DNA of 64,000 nt from Streptomyces sp. Ncost-T10-10d (GCF_900091955.1 NZ_FMDF01000182.1:1-64000); one strand, 5' to 3'; shown: positions 54,076 to 63,494, counted from the stretch's first letter. Notes: a model not told the origin generated them from the sequence alone. Numbers and translations: made by a program.

Positions 54076-54403
54076 GTGGTGATCCCCCTGGGACTTCGTA
54101 ACTCAACACTTCTGTACTGCACTTCGGTACTGCTCCGAGCCACCGGCTCCGAACGACCGGCGGACTCCCGGAAATCTGCCCGAGCCCTCCGTGCGGCCCC
54201 CACTATGCCGGTGCCGATGGGGACGGTACGCAGCAGGGCCACGGTTCCGCCCCGCAAGGATCTTCGGATTTACCCGTGATCCCCTGCGTTCTGCGTCGTT
54301 GGTACGGGCGAGGGACTCGAGGACAGCGTTCATCCCCGCAGTCCGTCCGTGCGCCTACGTACTGACGTGCAACGCAACTGTTACAGCGGGAGGACCAACA
54401 GCC
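54076..54403. promoter_or_regulatory. Divergent region between protease 2 and the siderophore cluster
   Basis: A 328-bp gap. A 12-bp direct repeat (54109-54120 and 54122-54133, one mismatch) lies upstream of the protease. No TTAGG-type iron box (IdeR/DmdR) is visible. GGGAGGA at 54388-54394 is the SD for the aminotransferase. Confidence 0.5.
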
Positions 54404-55783
54404 GTGGCCGTGACCGAACCAGCCCCGGTGGCAGCACCGGCGGTGCACGAGGGGATCCTGCGCCGTCAGTCGCTGCGCGAATCCGCCGCCCGTACCTATG
54501 CGCGTTCACTGCCGATCGTGCCGGTGCGCGCCCGCGGGATGACCATCGAAGGCGCGGACGGGCGGCGATACCTCGACTGTCTCTCCGGAGCCGGCACCCT
54601 GGCGCTCGGGCACAACCACCCGGTGGTTCTGGAAGCGATCAGGAAGGTGATCGACTCGGGCGCACCACTGCATGTGCTCGACCTCGCCACCCCCGTAAAG
54701 GACGCCTTCACCACGGAGCTGTTCGCCACCCTGCCGCGGCAGTTCGCCGACAACGCCCGGATCCAGTTCTGCGGACCAGCCGGTACGGACGCCGTCGAGG
54801 CGGCGTTCAAACTGGTCCGTGCCGCGACCGGCCGCAGCGGACTCCTCGCCTTCACCGGTGCCTACCACGGGATGACGGCAGGAGCGCTTGCCGCCTCGGG
54901 CGGTGCCGAGGACGTACGGGTGACGCGTCTGCCGTTCCCGCAGAACTACCGTTGCCCCTTCGGCGTCGGGGGCGAGCGCGGCGCGGAGATCGCCGCCCGG
55001 TGGACCGAGAACCTCCTTGACGATCCCAAGGGAGGCGCGCCCGCGCCGGCCGGGATGATCCTCGAACCGGTGCAGGGGGAGGGCGGTGTGAACCCCGCCC
55101 CCGACAGCTGGATGCGCCGGATGCGCGAGATCACCGAGACCCGGTCCGTCCCCCTGATCGCCGACGAGGTCCAGACGGGCGTCGGCCGCACCGGTGCCTT
55201 CTGGGCGGTCGAGCACAGCGGGATCGTGCCCGACGTGATGGTGCTCTCCAAGGCCATCGGCGGATCCCTCCCGCTCGCCGTGATCGTCTACCGCTCCGAA
55301 CTCGACACCTGGCAGCCGGGCGCCCACGCCGGCACCTTCCGGGGCAACCAGCTGGCGATGGCGGCTGGTACGGCCACGCTCGCCTTCGTGCGGGAGAACC
55401 ATCTCGCCGAGCGGGCCGCGACGCTCGGCGCGCGGATCGTCGCCCGCCTCCAGGCGCTGGCCACGGACCACCCGACCATCGGGGACGTCCGCGGACGGGG
55501 TCTGATGATCGGCGTGGAACTCGTCGACCCCGAGGCCACCGCGCCGGGCGACAGCCCCGAGCCGCCCCCCGCCCCGGCCCTCGCCCAGGCCGTCCAGCAG
55601 GAGTGTCTGCGCCGCGGGCTCATCGTCGAACTCGGCGGACGCCACTCCACCGTCGTACGCCTCCTCCCACCCCTCACTCTCACCGACGAACAGGCAACAG
55701 CGGTCGTGGACCGCCTCGCCGACGCCCTGGCAGCCGCCGAGCGCCTGCCGCACCGCCGGACCACGACCGGGCCGCTCCGCTGA
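54404..55783 (+). CDS. Diaminobutyrate--2-oxoglutarate aminotransferase
   Basis: A 459-residue class-III PLP aminotransferase making L-2,4-diaminobutyrate from aspartate semialdehyde. Family features: GAGTLALGHNHPVVLEA, FTGAYHGMTAGALA, LIADEVQTGVGRTG, and the PLP lysine in VLSKAIGGSLPLAV. GTG 54404 has GGGAGGA at SD distance; GTG 54410 is in the same frame. It is the first gene of a four-gene rightward cluster and would supply the diamine for the two IucA/IucC synthetases. An ectoine (EctB) role is unlikely as no ectA or ectC is nearby. Confidence 0.88.
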   Translation: MAVTEPAPVAAPAVHEGILRRQSLRESAARTYARSLPIVPVRARGMTIEGADGRRYLDCLSGAGTLALGHNHPVVLEAIRKVIDSGAPLHVLDLATPVKDAFTTELFATLPRQFADNARIQFCGPAGTDAVEAAFKLVRAATGRSGLLAFTGAYHGMTAGALAASGGAEDVRVTRLPFPQNYRCPFGVGGERGAEIAARWTENLLDDPKGGAPAPAGMILEPVQGEGGVNPAPDSWMRRMREITETRSVPLIADEVQTGVGRTGAFWAVEHSGIVPDVMVLSKAIGGSLPLAVIVYRSELDTWQPGAHAGTFRGNQLAMAAGTATLAFVRENHLAERAATLGARIVARLQALATDHPTIGDVRGRGLMIGVELVDPEATAPGDSPEPPPAPALAQAVQQECLRRGLIVELGGRHSTVVRLLPPLTLTDEQATAVVDRLADALAAAERLPHRRTTTGPLR

Positions 55784-55812
55784 CCCCGGACACCATCACA
55801 GGAAAGACCGCC

Positions 55813-57702
55813 GTGAACCCCACCCCCGCACCCCAGGCCGATGGCCCTCCCCCCACCCAGCAGCGAGGACAGGCCGGACTGACCGGCAACCTCGTCGCCG
55901 AGCAGACCACCGTGCCCCGTCAGATGGCGGCACCGCACGACGAGCGGTACGCCCCGAAAGCCACGATCATCTGCGCGGCACCGGCCGACCTCCTCGACCA
56001 TCCGGACCCGCTGAGGGCCGCCGACACGGCGGGTGTCGAGAATCTGCTCCGCTGCTGGGTCCGGGAGTGCGACCTGCCCCGGCCGGCCGGGGAAACGCTT
56101 CGAATCCCGCTCCCCGCCAGCGGAACCGCTCTGCTCGTCCCCGTCCTCTACTGGTCCGCCACGGGCTGGCACCGCTTCGGCATGCCTGCCCTGGAGGGGG
56201 CACCCGAAGGAGCACCGCCCACCGACGCCGTCACGGTCGCCGCTCTCCTGGGCCGTGAGGCCGACCGCCATGAAGGCGCCGACATGGTGGCCCGGGTCGC
56301 CGACTCCGTACAGCGGACGGCCGGCTTCATCGCCGAGCGGCGCCGCACTCCCGGCGCCCCGGCCGAAGCGGACCTCTTCCTCACCGCCGAGCAGTCACTT
56401 CTCCTCGGACATCCGCTCCACCCCACCCCCAAGAGCCGTGAAGGCCTCTCTGACTCCGAATCCCGCCTCTACTCGCCCGAGTTGCACGGCTCCTTCCCGC
56501 TGCACTGGATGGCTGTCGACCGGTCCGTGCTGGCCACCGACTCCGCCTGGACCGACGGAGGCCGTCCCGTATCGGCCACGGAACTGATCACCTCCCATGC
56601 CGAAGGACTGCGACTCCCCGACAACACCACACCGATTCCGCTCCACCCGTGGCAGGCCCGCGAACTCGGACACCGGTCCGCGGCCGCCGCCCTGCTCGAC
56701 GCCGGACTCCTGCACGACCTCGGACCGCACGGGAAGCACTGGTACCCCACCTCATCCGTCCGTACCGTGCATCGGCCCGGTGCGGAGCTCATGCTCAAGC
56801 TCTCCCTCGGCGTTCGCATCACCAACTCCCGTCGAGAGAATCTCCGCAAGGAACTCCACCGCGGAGTGGAGGTCCACCGGCTGCTCCGCAGCGGACTCGC
56901 CGCGCAGTGGCACGCCGTCCACCCGGGTTTCGACATCGTCCGCGACCCCGCCTGGCTCGCCGTCGACGGCCCGGACGGCGAGCCTGTCGCAGGCCTCGAC
57001 GTGATGCTGCGGCACAACCCGTTCGGTCCGTACGACGACGCGGTCTGCATCGCCGCGCTCACCGCCCCGCGCCCCTGGCCGGGCCGGACGGGTATGCACT
57101 CACGCCTGGCCGAGATCGTGATCTCCCTGGCCGCTGCCACCGGAAGAGCCGTAGGTGCCGTCGCCACCGAGTGGTTCCTGCGCTACCTCGACCGCGTCGT
57201 ACGCCCCGTGCTCTGGCTCGATGCCCACGCAGGCGTGGCCCTCGAAGCCCACCAGCAGAACACCCTGGTGCTGCTCGATCCCCACGGCTGGCCCGTCGGC
57301 GGCCGATACCGCGACAACCAGGGCTACTACTTCCGCGACTCCCACCGTGCGGCACTGGAGCACCGGCTCCCAGGCATCGGATCGGTCAGCGACACCTTCG
57401 TCTCCGACACGGTCACCGACGAGCGCTTTGCCTACTACCTCGGCATCAACAATGTGTTCGGCCTCATCGGAGCCTTCGGTGCCCAGCACCTCGCCGGCGA
57501 ACACGTGCTCATCGCCGCGTTCCGTCGATTCCTCGGCTCGGCCGCCGCACTGGGCTCCCCGCTGCCCGCACATCTGCTGGAAAGCTCCCACCTGCGGTGC
57601 AAGGCCAATCTGCTGACCCGACTGCACGGCCTCGACGAACTCGTCGGTCCTGTCGACACCCAGTCCGTCTACGTCACCATTGCCAACCCCCTGTGTGCCT
57701 GA
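55813..57702 (+). CDS. IucA/IucC family NIS siderophore synthetase 1
   Basis: A 629-residue ATP-dependent ligase that joins a carboxylic acid (typically citrate) to an amine or alcohol. The ATP-binding signature HPLHPTPKSREGLS is near residues 199-212, IPLHPWQARELG near 278, and the C-terminal EAHQQNTLVLL and DNQGYYF blocks near 480-500. All catalytic motifs look intact. AGGAAAG precedes GTG 55813, 29 bp after the aminotransferase. It differs clearly from synthetase 2, so the two probably carry out successive condensations. Confidence 0.92.
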   Translation: MNPTPAPQADGPPPTQQRGQAGLTGNLVAEQTTVPRQMAAPHDERYAPKATIICAAPADLLDHPDPLRAADTAGVENLLRCWVRECDLPRPAGETLRIPLPASGTALLVPVLYWSATGWHRFGMPALEGAPEGAPPTDAVTVAALLGREADRHEGADMVARVADSVQRTAGFIAERRRTPGAPAEADLFLTAEQSLLLGHPLHPTPKSREGLSDSESRLYSPELHGSFPLHWMAVDRSVLATDSAWTDGGRPVSATELITSHAEGLRLPDNTTPIPLHPWQARELGHRSAAAALLDAGLLHDLGPHGKHWYPTSSVRTVHRPGAELMLKLSLGVRITNSRRENLRKELHRGVEVHRLLRSGLAAQWHAVHPGFDIVRDPAWLAVDGPDGEPVAGLDVMLRHNPFGPYDDAVCIAALTAPRPWPGRTGMHSRLAEIVISLAAATGRAVGAVATEWFLRYLDRVVRPVLWLDAHAGVALEAHQQNTLVLLDPHGWPVGGRYRDNQGYYFRDSHRAALEHRLPGIGSVSDTFVSDTVTDERFAYYLGINNVFGLIGAFGAQHLAGEHVLIAAFRRFLGSAAALGSPLPAHLLESSHLRCKANLLTRLHGLDELVGPVDTQSVYVTIANPLCA

Positions 57703-57746
57703 GGGACTATGACCACCGCCTGAACCGCCGAGAGGAGAGCGACACC

Positions 57747-58553
57747 GTGGCTCCCGCCGATGCGCACACCGACGCCGGTACCGGTCCTGCCCCACGGGCC
57801 GACACAGGCGCCGAGGACACCCTGGACCTGCCGCTCTCCGAAGAACTCCTGGCCCTCTTCGGCGAGGGCGCACCCGCCACCGAGACACGCACCCAGCCGC
57901 CGAACGCGTCCGTGTCATCCGAACCGGACGACACGGACCCGGTCAGAGGCACGCAGGTGGCCACGAGCAGGCCGGCTGTCCCGGATCTGCTCGACCACCC
58001 TGCCGACTGGGGACCGGTCACCACCCCGGCCGGAGTGTTCCAACTCGTCCCCGTGCGACTGGAACGCGATCTCGCAGTGATCAGCCGCTGGATGAACGAC
58101 CCCGCAGTCGCCGCATTCTGGGAACTCGCCGGATCCGAATCCGTCACAGCCGACCATCTGCGCCCTCAACTCGACGGTGACGGACGCAGCGTCCCGTGCC
58201 TCGGCGTGCTGGCAGGCGTTCCCATGAGCTACTGGGAGATCTACCGCGCGGATCTCGATCCGCTGGCGCGTCACTACCCCGCTCGACCGCACGACACCGG
58301 AATCCACCTCCTCATCGGCGGTGTGAACAACCGCGGACGCGGGGTCGGTACCACCCTGCTCCGGGCCGTCTCCGACCTCGTACTCGACAACCGTCCCCTG
58401 TGCGCACGTGTTGTGGCGGAGCCCGACCTGCGTAATACCCCTTCCGTTTCCGCTTTCCTCAGCGCAGGCTTCCGCTTCTCCGCAGAAGTCGAACTCCCCG
58501 ACAAAAGAGCCGCCCTGATGGTCCGCGACCGAACCCACCGTGCCCAGCTGTGA
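57747..58553 (+). CDS. GNAT-family siderophore acyltransferase (IucB/AlcB-like) with N-terminal extension
   Basis: A 268-residue protein. Residues from about 88 to 260 form the acetyltransferase domain typical of siderophore clusters, with SYWEIYRADLDPLARHYPAR, HDTGIHLLIGGVNNRGRGVG (acyl-CoA loop) and VVAEPDLRNTPSV. These enzymes acylate an amine or hydroxylamine. The first 85 residues are acidic, Ala/Thr/Pro-rich and include LDLPLSEELLALFGEG, perhaps a docking helix. GGAGAG precedes GTG 57747. No N-hydroxylase is nearby, so the acceptor is unknown. Confidence 0.85.
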   Translation: MAPADAHTDAGTGPAPRADTGAEDTLDLPLSEELLALFGEGAPATETRTQPPNASVSSEPDDTDPVRGTQVATSRPAVPDLLDHPADWGPVTTPAGVFQLVPVRLERDLAVISRWMNDPAVAAFWELAGSESVTADHLRPQLDGDGRSVPCLGVLAGVPMSYWEIYRADLDPLARHYPARPHDTGIHLLIGGVNNRGRGVGTTLLRAVSDLVLDNRPLCARVVAEPDLRNTPSVSAFLSAGFRFSAEVELPDKRAALMVRDRTHRAQL

Positions 58554-58613
58554 ACGATCTGCTGCTTTGCATACACCGCTCGAACCCCATCGGTTTCATC
58601 CCGAGGAGTCCCC

Positions 58614-60530
58614 GTGCCGAAATATCCTGCGAGCCATGATTCAGCGGAGTCTGCCGACCTGCTCAGCACGCCAGAACTGAGCCGGACGGTCTGGGACGGA
58701 GCCGCTGCCCGACTGCTCGCGAAGATGCTCGGTCAATTCGCCTACGAGGAAATCATCGAGCCGGTCCGGCAGGCCGACGGAGGCGATACGTACACCCTCG
58801 GGCTCGATGACGGTGGAACCCTGAGCTTCAGCGCCCGGCGGGGCGCGTACGGCAGTTGGCACATCGCCCCCGATTCGGTTCTGGAGACGTGCGGGAGTGC
58901 CCGGGAGTCGCCGGCGGACCCGATGCGGGACAACGGCCGGGGCGCGCCTGCCGAGCCACTGCGGGACCGGAACACCGACACCGTCCCCTTCCGCGACCCG
59001 CTGCAGTTCCTTGCCCGCGCCCGCCACAGCCTCGGGATCGACGGCGCCACCCTCGGCCACCTCATCCGCGAGATCACCACCACCCTCGCCGCCGACGCCC
59101 GGCTCGACCACACCGCGCTCTCCGTCGACCGGCTGGCCGATCTCGACTACGCCGAGCTGGAAGGGCACCAGACAGGACACCCCTGGCTCGTTGCCAACAA
59201 GGGACGCCTCGGCTTCTCCGCCACCGACGCCTCCCGTTACACACCGGAGGCCCGCACGCCGGTCAGGCTGCCATGGATCGCCGTCTCCACCAGGATCGCG
59301 GCCTACCGCGGAGTGGCCGGCCTGGCCACACCCGAGCAGCTGTACGTGCAGGAACTGGACCCGTCGGTCCGTGACTCCTTCGCCGCCGTGCTCCGCGCCC
59401 GCGGCCTCGATCCCGGCAGCTATCTGTGTCTTCCCGTGCACCCCTGGCAGTGGGACGAATGGATCGTTCCGGTCTTTGCCCCGGCCATCTCCGCGGGCGA
59501 CATCGTGCCGCTCCACACCGATGCCGATCTCCGACTGCCTCAGCAGTCCATCCGCACGTTCACCAACATGGCCCGCCCCGACCGGCACACCGTCAAACTG
59601 CCCCTGTCGATCCTCAACACGCTGGTCTGGCGAGGACTGCCGACCGAACGCACCCTCGCGGCCCCCGCCGTCACCACCTGGGTCCAGGGCCTGCGTGACC
59701 GGGACGCCTTTCTGCGCGACACCTGCCAGGTCATCCTGCTGGGCGAGGTGGCCTCCGTGACCGTCGAGCATCCGCTCTACGACCACCTCCCGGAGACGCC
59801 GTACCAGTTCAAGGAGATCCTCGGCGCGATCTGGCGAGAACCCCTCCAGCCCCGGCTCGCTCCGGGCGAACGGGCCCGGACCCTCGCCTCGCTGCTCCAC
59901 ACCGATCCACACGGCCGCGCCTTCACGGCCGAGCTCGTCGCCCGCTCAGGGCTCAAGCCCACCGCCTGGCTGACCCGGCTCTTCGCCGCGCTGCTCCCGC
60001 CGCTGCTGCACTTCCTCTACCGCTACGGCACCGTGTTCTCCCCGCACGGCGAGAACACGATCGTCGTCTTCGACAACCAGGACGTACCGGTGCGTCTGGC
60101 GATCAAGGACTTCGTGGACGATGTGAACATCAGTGCCCAGCCGCTGCCGGAGCATGAGTTCATGCCACAGGATGTACGCCGCATCCTGCTCACCGAGGAG
60201 CCCTCCTTCCTCATCCAGTTCATCCACTCCGGACTGTTCATCGGTGTCTTTCGCTTTCTGTCCCCGCTGTGCGAGGAACAGCTCGGAGTTCCGGAGGACG
60301 ATTTCTGGTCACTCGTGCGGGCCGAGATCCTGCGGCACCACGCCCGCTTCCCCGAGCTCAAGGAGCGATTCGAGATGTTCGACATGCTGACGCCCCGCAT
60401 CGAACGTCTCTGTCTGAACCGCAACCGCCTGCACGTGGACGGTTACCGGGACCGCCCCCGTCGCCCGCACGCCGCCATTCACGGGACCGTTCCCAACCCG
60501 CTCCACCCCTCCGTCCGAGTCCGGGAGTGA
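58614..60530 (+). CDS. IucA/IucC family NIS siderophore synthetase 2
   Basis: A 638-residue synthetase of the same superfamily but different subgroup from synthetase 1. HPWLVANKGRLGFSATDASR near residue 189 is the ATP-binding motif; LCLPVHPWQWDEW is near 276; FSPHGENTIVVFDNQDVPVR near 478, then the KDFVDD motif. All key residues are in place. GTG 58614 follows GAGGAG. It is the last gene of the cluster, with dinG starting 38 bp later on the same strand. Confidence 0.92.
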   Translation: MPKYPASHDSAESADLLSTPELSRTVWDGAAARLLAKMLGQFAYEEIIEPVRQADGGDTYTLGLDDGGTLSFSARRGAYGSWHIAPDSVLETCGSARESPADPMRDNGRGAPAEPLRDRNTDTVPFRDPLQFLARARHSLGIDGATLGHLIREITTTLAADARLDHTALSVDRLADLDYAELEGHQTGHPWLVANKGRLGFSATDASRYTPEARTPVRLPWIAVSTRIAAYRGVAGLATPEQLYVQELDPSVRDSFAAVLRARGLDPGSYLCLPVHPWQWDEWIVPVFAPAISAGDIVPLHTDADLRLPQQSIRTFTNMARPDRHTVKLPLSILNTLVWRGLPTERTLAAPAVTTWVQGLRDRDAFLRDTCQVILLGEVASVTVEHPLYDHLPETPYQFKEILGAIWREPLQPRLAPGERARTLASLLHTDPHGRAFTAELVARSGLKPTAWLTRLFAALLPPLLHFLYRYGTVFSPHGENTIVVFDNQDVPVRLAIKDFVDDVNISAQPLPEHEFMPQDVRRILLTEEPSFLIQFIHSGLFIGVFRFLSPLCEEQLGVPEDDFWSLVRAEILRHHARFPELKERFEMFDMLTPRIERLCLNRNRLHVDGYRDRPRRPHAAIHGTVPNPLHPSVRVRE

Positions 60531-60568
60531 TCGCCGTTGTCAGTGGTGCCCCGTAGGCTGGTCGAGCT

Positions 60569-62539
60569 ATGACAAAGCCATCCCTCCCCGAGCTCCTCCA
60601 CGCCGCCGTGACCGCCGTCGGCGGTACGGAACGGCCCGGCCAGGCCGCCATGGCCGAAGCCGTCGCCGAGGCTGTCGACGACAATGCCCATCTGCTCGTC
60701 CAGGCCGGCACCGGCACGGGCAAATCCCTCGGCTACCTGGTGCCCGCGCTGGCGCACGGGGAGCGCGTCGTGGTGGCGACGGCGACCTTGGCACTGCAGC
60801 GTCAGCTCGTGGAGCGCGACCTTCCGCGCACGGTCGACGCCCTGCATCCGTTGCTGCGGCGCCGCCCCCAGTTCGCCATGCTCAAGGGCCGCTCGAACTA
60901 CCTCTGCCTGCACCGGCTCCATGAAGGAGTGCCCCAGGACGAGGAGGAGGGGCTCTTCGATCAGTTCGAGGCAGCGGCCCCGTCGAGCAAGCTCGGTCAG
61001 GATCTGCTGAGACTGCGGGACTGGTCGGACGAGACCGAGACCGGCGATCGCGACGACCTCACCCCGGGCGTATCCGATCGCGCCTGGGCGCAGGTCTCCA
61101 TCTCCTCCCGCGAATGCCTGGGCGCCGGCAAGTGTGCGTACGGCGCGGAGTGCTTCGCGGAGCAGGCCCGTGAGCGTGCCAAGCTCGCCGATGTCGTCGT
61201 CACCAATCACGCCCTCCTCGCCATCGATGCCATCGAGGGTGCCCCCGTGCTTCCGCAGCATGAGGTACTGATCGTCGACGAGGCCCATGAGCTGGTCTCC
61301 AGGGTCACCGGAGTGGCCACCGGCGAGCTCACCCCCGGCCAGGTCAACCGCGCAGTGCGCCGAGCGGCGAAGCTGGTCAACGAGAAGGCCGCTGACGCCC
61401 TGCAGACCGCGGCGGAGGGCTTCGAGCGAGTGATGGAGTTGGCGCTCCCCGGTCGCCTGGAAGAGGTCCCCGAGGACCTCGGCTACGCGCTGCTGGCGCT
61501 TCGTGACGCCGCGCGTACGGTGATCTCGGCCCTCGGCGCCACCCGGGACAAGTCCGTCCAGGACGAGGACGCCGTCCGTAAGCAGGCACTCGCATCGGTG
61601 GAGACGATTCACGGCGTCGCCGAGCGCATCACCCAGGGCTCGGAGTACGACGTCGTCTGGTACGAGCGGCATGACCGCTTCGGCGCCTCCGTGCGGGTCG
61701 CCCCGCTCTCCGTGTCCGGACTTCTGCGCGAGAAGCTCTTCGCCGAGCGGTCCGTCGTCCTCACCTCGGCCACGCTCAAGCTCGGCGGGGATTTCAACGG
61801 GGTGGGGGCGTCGCTCGGACTCGCTCCCGAAGGCACTGCGGGTGACGACATTCCGCAGTGGAAGGGGCTCGACGTCGGGTCGCCGTTCGACTACCCGAAG
61901 CAGGGAATCCTGTACGTCGCCAGGCATCTGGCCACGCCCGGTCGGGAGGGTTCTCGCACCGACATGCTGGATGAACTCGCCGAACTGGTGGAGGCGGCGG
62001 GCGGGCGCACCCTGGGGCTGTTCTCGTCCATGCGGGCGGCCCAGGCCGCCGCCGAGGAACTGCGCGGCCGGCTCGACAAGCCGATCCTGCTGCAGGGCGA
62101 GGAGACCCTTGGAGAGCTCATCAAGAACTTCGCAGCCGATCCCGAGACCTGCCTCTTCGGCACGCTGTCGCTCTGGCAGGGCGTGGATGTGCCCGGGGCC
62201 AGCTGCCAGCTGGTGGTCATGGACAGGATTCCGTTCCCGCGTCCCGACGACCCCCTGATGAGCGCACGCCAGAAGGCGGTCGAGGAGGCCGGAGGCAATG
62301 GGTTCATGGCCGTCGCGGCGACGCATGCCGCGCTGCTGATGGCTCAGGGCGCCGGCCGGCTCGTACGGGCCACGGGCGACAAGGGTGTGGTCGCGGTGCT
62401 CGATCCGCGGCTGGCCAACGCCCGGTACGGCAGCTATCTGCGCGCCTCGCTGCCCGATTTCTGGTACACCACCGACCGCAATCAGGCGCGCCGCTCACTC
62501 GCGGCTATCGATGCGGCAGCCAAGGCCAACGACCAGTAG
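60569..62539 (+). CDS. dinG: DinG-family ATP-dependent helicase
   Basis: A 656-residue superfamily-2 helicase (XPD-like). Walker A AGTGTGKSLGY is near residue 47; the DEAH box is in LIVDEAHEL; the iron-sulfur domain carries Cys in NYLC and in ECLGAGKCAYGAEC. The C-terminal motifs GTLSLWQGVDVPG and GAGRLVR complete it. ATG 60569 is 38 bp after the siderophore cluster. I found no SOS box in that gap. Confidence 0.92.
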   Translation: MTKPSLPELLHAAVTAVGGTERPGQAAMAEAVAEAVDDNAHLLVQAGTGTGKSLGYLVPALAHGERVVVATATLALQRQLVERDLPRTVDALHPLLRRRPQFAMLKGRSNYLCLHRLHEGVPQDEEEGLFDQFEAAAPSSKLGQDLLRLRDWSDETETGDRDDLTPGVSDRAWAQVSISSRECLGAGKCAYGAECFAEQARERAKLADVVVTNHALLAIDAIEGAPVLPQHEVLIVDEAHELVSRVTGVATGELTPGQVNRAVRRAAKLVNEKAADALQTAAEGFERVMELALPGRLEEVPEDLGYALLALRDAARTVISALGATRDKSVQDEDAVRKQALASVETIHGVAERITQGSEYDVVWYERHDRFGASVRVAPLSVSGLLREKLFAERSVVLTSATLKLGGDFNGVGASLGLAPEGTAGDDIPQWKGLDVGSPFDYPKQGILYVARHLATPGREGSRTDMLDELAELVEAAGGRTLGLFSSMRAAQAAAEELRGRLDKPILLQGEETLGELIKNFAADPETCLFGTLSLWQGVDVPGASCQLVVMDRIPFPRPDDPLMSARQKAVEEAGGNGFMAVAATHAALLMAQGAGRLVRATGDKGVVAVLDPRLANARYGSYLRASLPDFWYTTDRNQARRSLAAIDAAAKANDQ

Positions 62540-62568
62540 CCCGCCCCGGGTGCCCGGCGGCACAGGCA

Positions 62569-62603
62569 GGGCCCCGGGATCGGCGCAGTGGATCCCGGGG
62601 CCC
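62569..62603 (+). terminator. Bidirectional terminator between dinG and lexA
   Basis: A perfect 13-bp stem (62569-62581 with 62591-62603) with a 9-nt loop in the convergent gap. Confidence 0.88.
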
Positions 62604-62622
62604 GGTCGGAACCGGCGAGTCT

Positions 62623-63417
62623 TCACACCCGCCGCAGCACTGCCACCACCTTGCCGAGAATGGTCGCCTCGTCGCCCGGGATCGGCTGGTACGCGGAGTT
62701 GTGCGGAAGCAGCCACACATGGCCGTCCTCCCGCTTGAAGCGCTTGACCGTGGCCTCGCCGTCCAGCATGGCTGCCACGATGTCGCCGTTCTCCGCGACG
62801 GGCTGGCGGCGCACGGTGACCCAGTCGCCGTCACAGATCGCCGCCTCGATCATCGAGTCACCGACGACCTTGAGGACGAACAGCTCTCCGTCACCGACCA
62901 GCTGGCGGGGGAGCGGGAAGACGTCCTCGACCGATTCCTCGGCGAGGATCGGGCCACCGGCTGCGATCCGGCCGACCAGCGGTACATACGACGCCGCGGG
63001 CTTTCCCGTTGTATCGGTGGGCTGCGAGCTGGGCTGGTCCGAACCGCGGACCTCGTACGCCCGCGGGCGATGTGGGTCGCGACGCAGGAAACCCTTGCGC
63101 TCCAGGGCCATCAGCTGATGCGCGACGGAGGACGTGCTGGACAGGCCCACCGCCTGACCGATCTCCCGCATCGAGGGCGGGTAGCCACGCCGCTGCACGG
63201 AGTCCCGGATCACCTCGATCACTCGCCGCTGCCGGTCCGTGAGCCCCGAGCTGTCCGCCCGGATACCTGGAGGGCGGCCGGGCAATGAGCGCGCCGGGCG
63301 CACGGGCTCTGGCCCCTCCGTGTTCGTGACTGAGTCATTCATGGCATGCACCGGCTCGAGTCGGCTCTGGGAGCGGTCCTGGGCAGTGATGGTGGCACTG
63401 TCTGCGGTGGTGGTCAC
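62623..63417 (-). CDS. lexA: SOS repressor LexA
   Basis: A 264-residue repressor. A 30-residue N-terminal tail precedes the winged HTH (about 50-115; DRQRRVIEVIRDSVQRRGYP, GLSSTSSVAHQLMALERKG). The self-cleavage site is Ala-Gly in VGRIAAGGP, with catalytic Ser in VVGDSMIEAAI and Lys in GEATVKRF. GTG 63417 has GAGAGGGG upstream; ATG 63342 (MNDSVTN) is an alternative. An SOS box at 63479-63494 indicates autoregulation. Confidence 0.96.
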   Translation of the reverse strand: MTTTADSATITAQDRSQSRLEPVHAMNDSVTNTEGPEPVRPARSLPGRPPGIRADSSGLTDRQRRVIEVIRDSVQRRGYPPSMREIGQAVGLSSTSSVAHQLMALERKGFLRRDPHRPRAYEVRGSDQPSSQPTDTTGKPAASYVPLVGRIAAGGPILAEESVEDVFPLPRQLVGDGELFVLKVVGDSMIEAAICDGDWVTVRRQPVAENGDIVAAMLDGEATVKRFKREDGHVWLLPHNSAYQPIPGDEATILGKVVAVLRRV

Positions 63418-63478
63418 GTCGGCCCCTCTCGAATGGTCTCCCTAGCTGGACAACGGTAGTGGCTTTCGAAAGGTTGCG

Positions 63479-63494
63479 CCAAACACACGTTCGA
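63479..63494 (-). promoter_or_regulatory. LexA box upstream of lexA
   Basis: On the minus strand this reads TCGAACGTGTGTTTGG, close to the palindrome TCGAAC-N4-GTTCGA. It is 62 bp before the lexA start. Confidence 0.75.

Noticed and set aside
54404..55783. Reading the aminotransferase as EctB of ectoine synthesis
   Set aside because: No ectA, ectC or ectD nearby; the following genes are siderophore synthetases.
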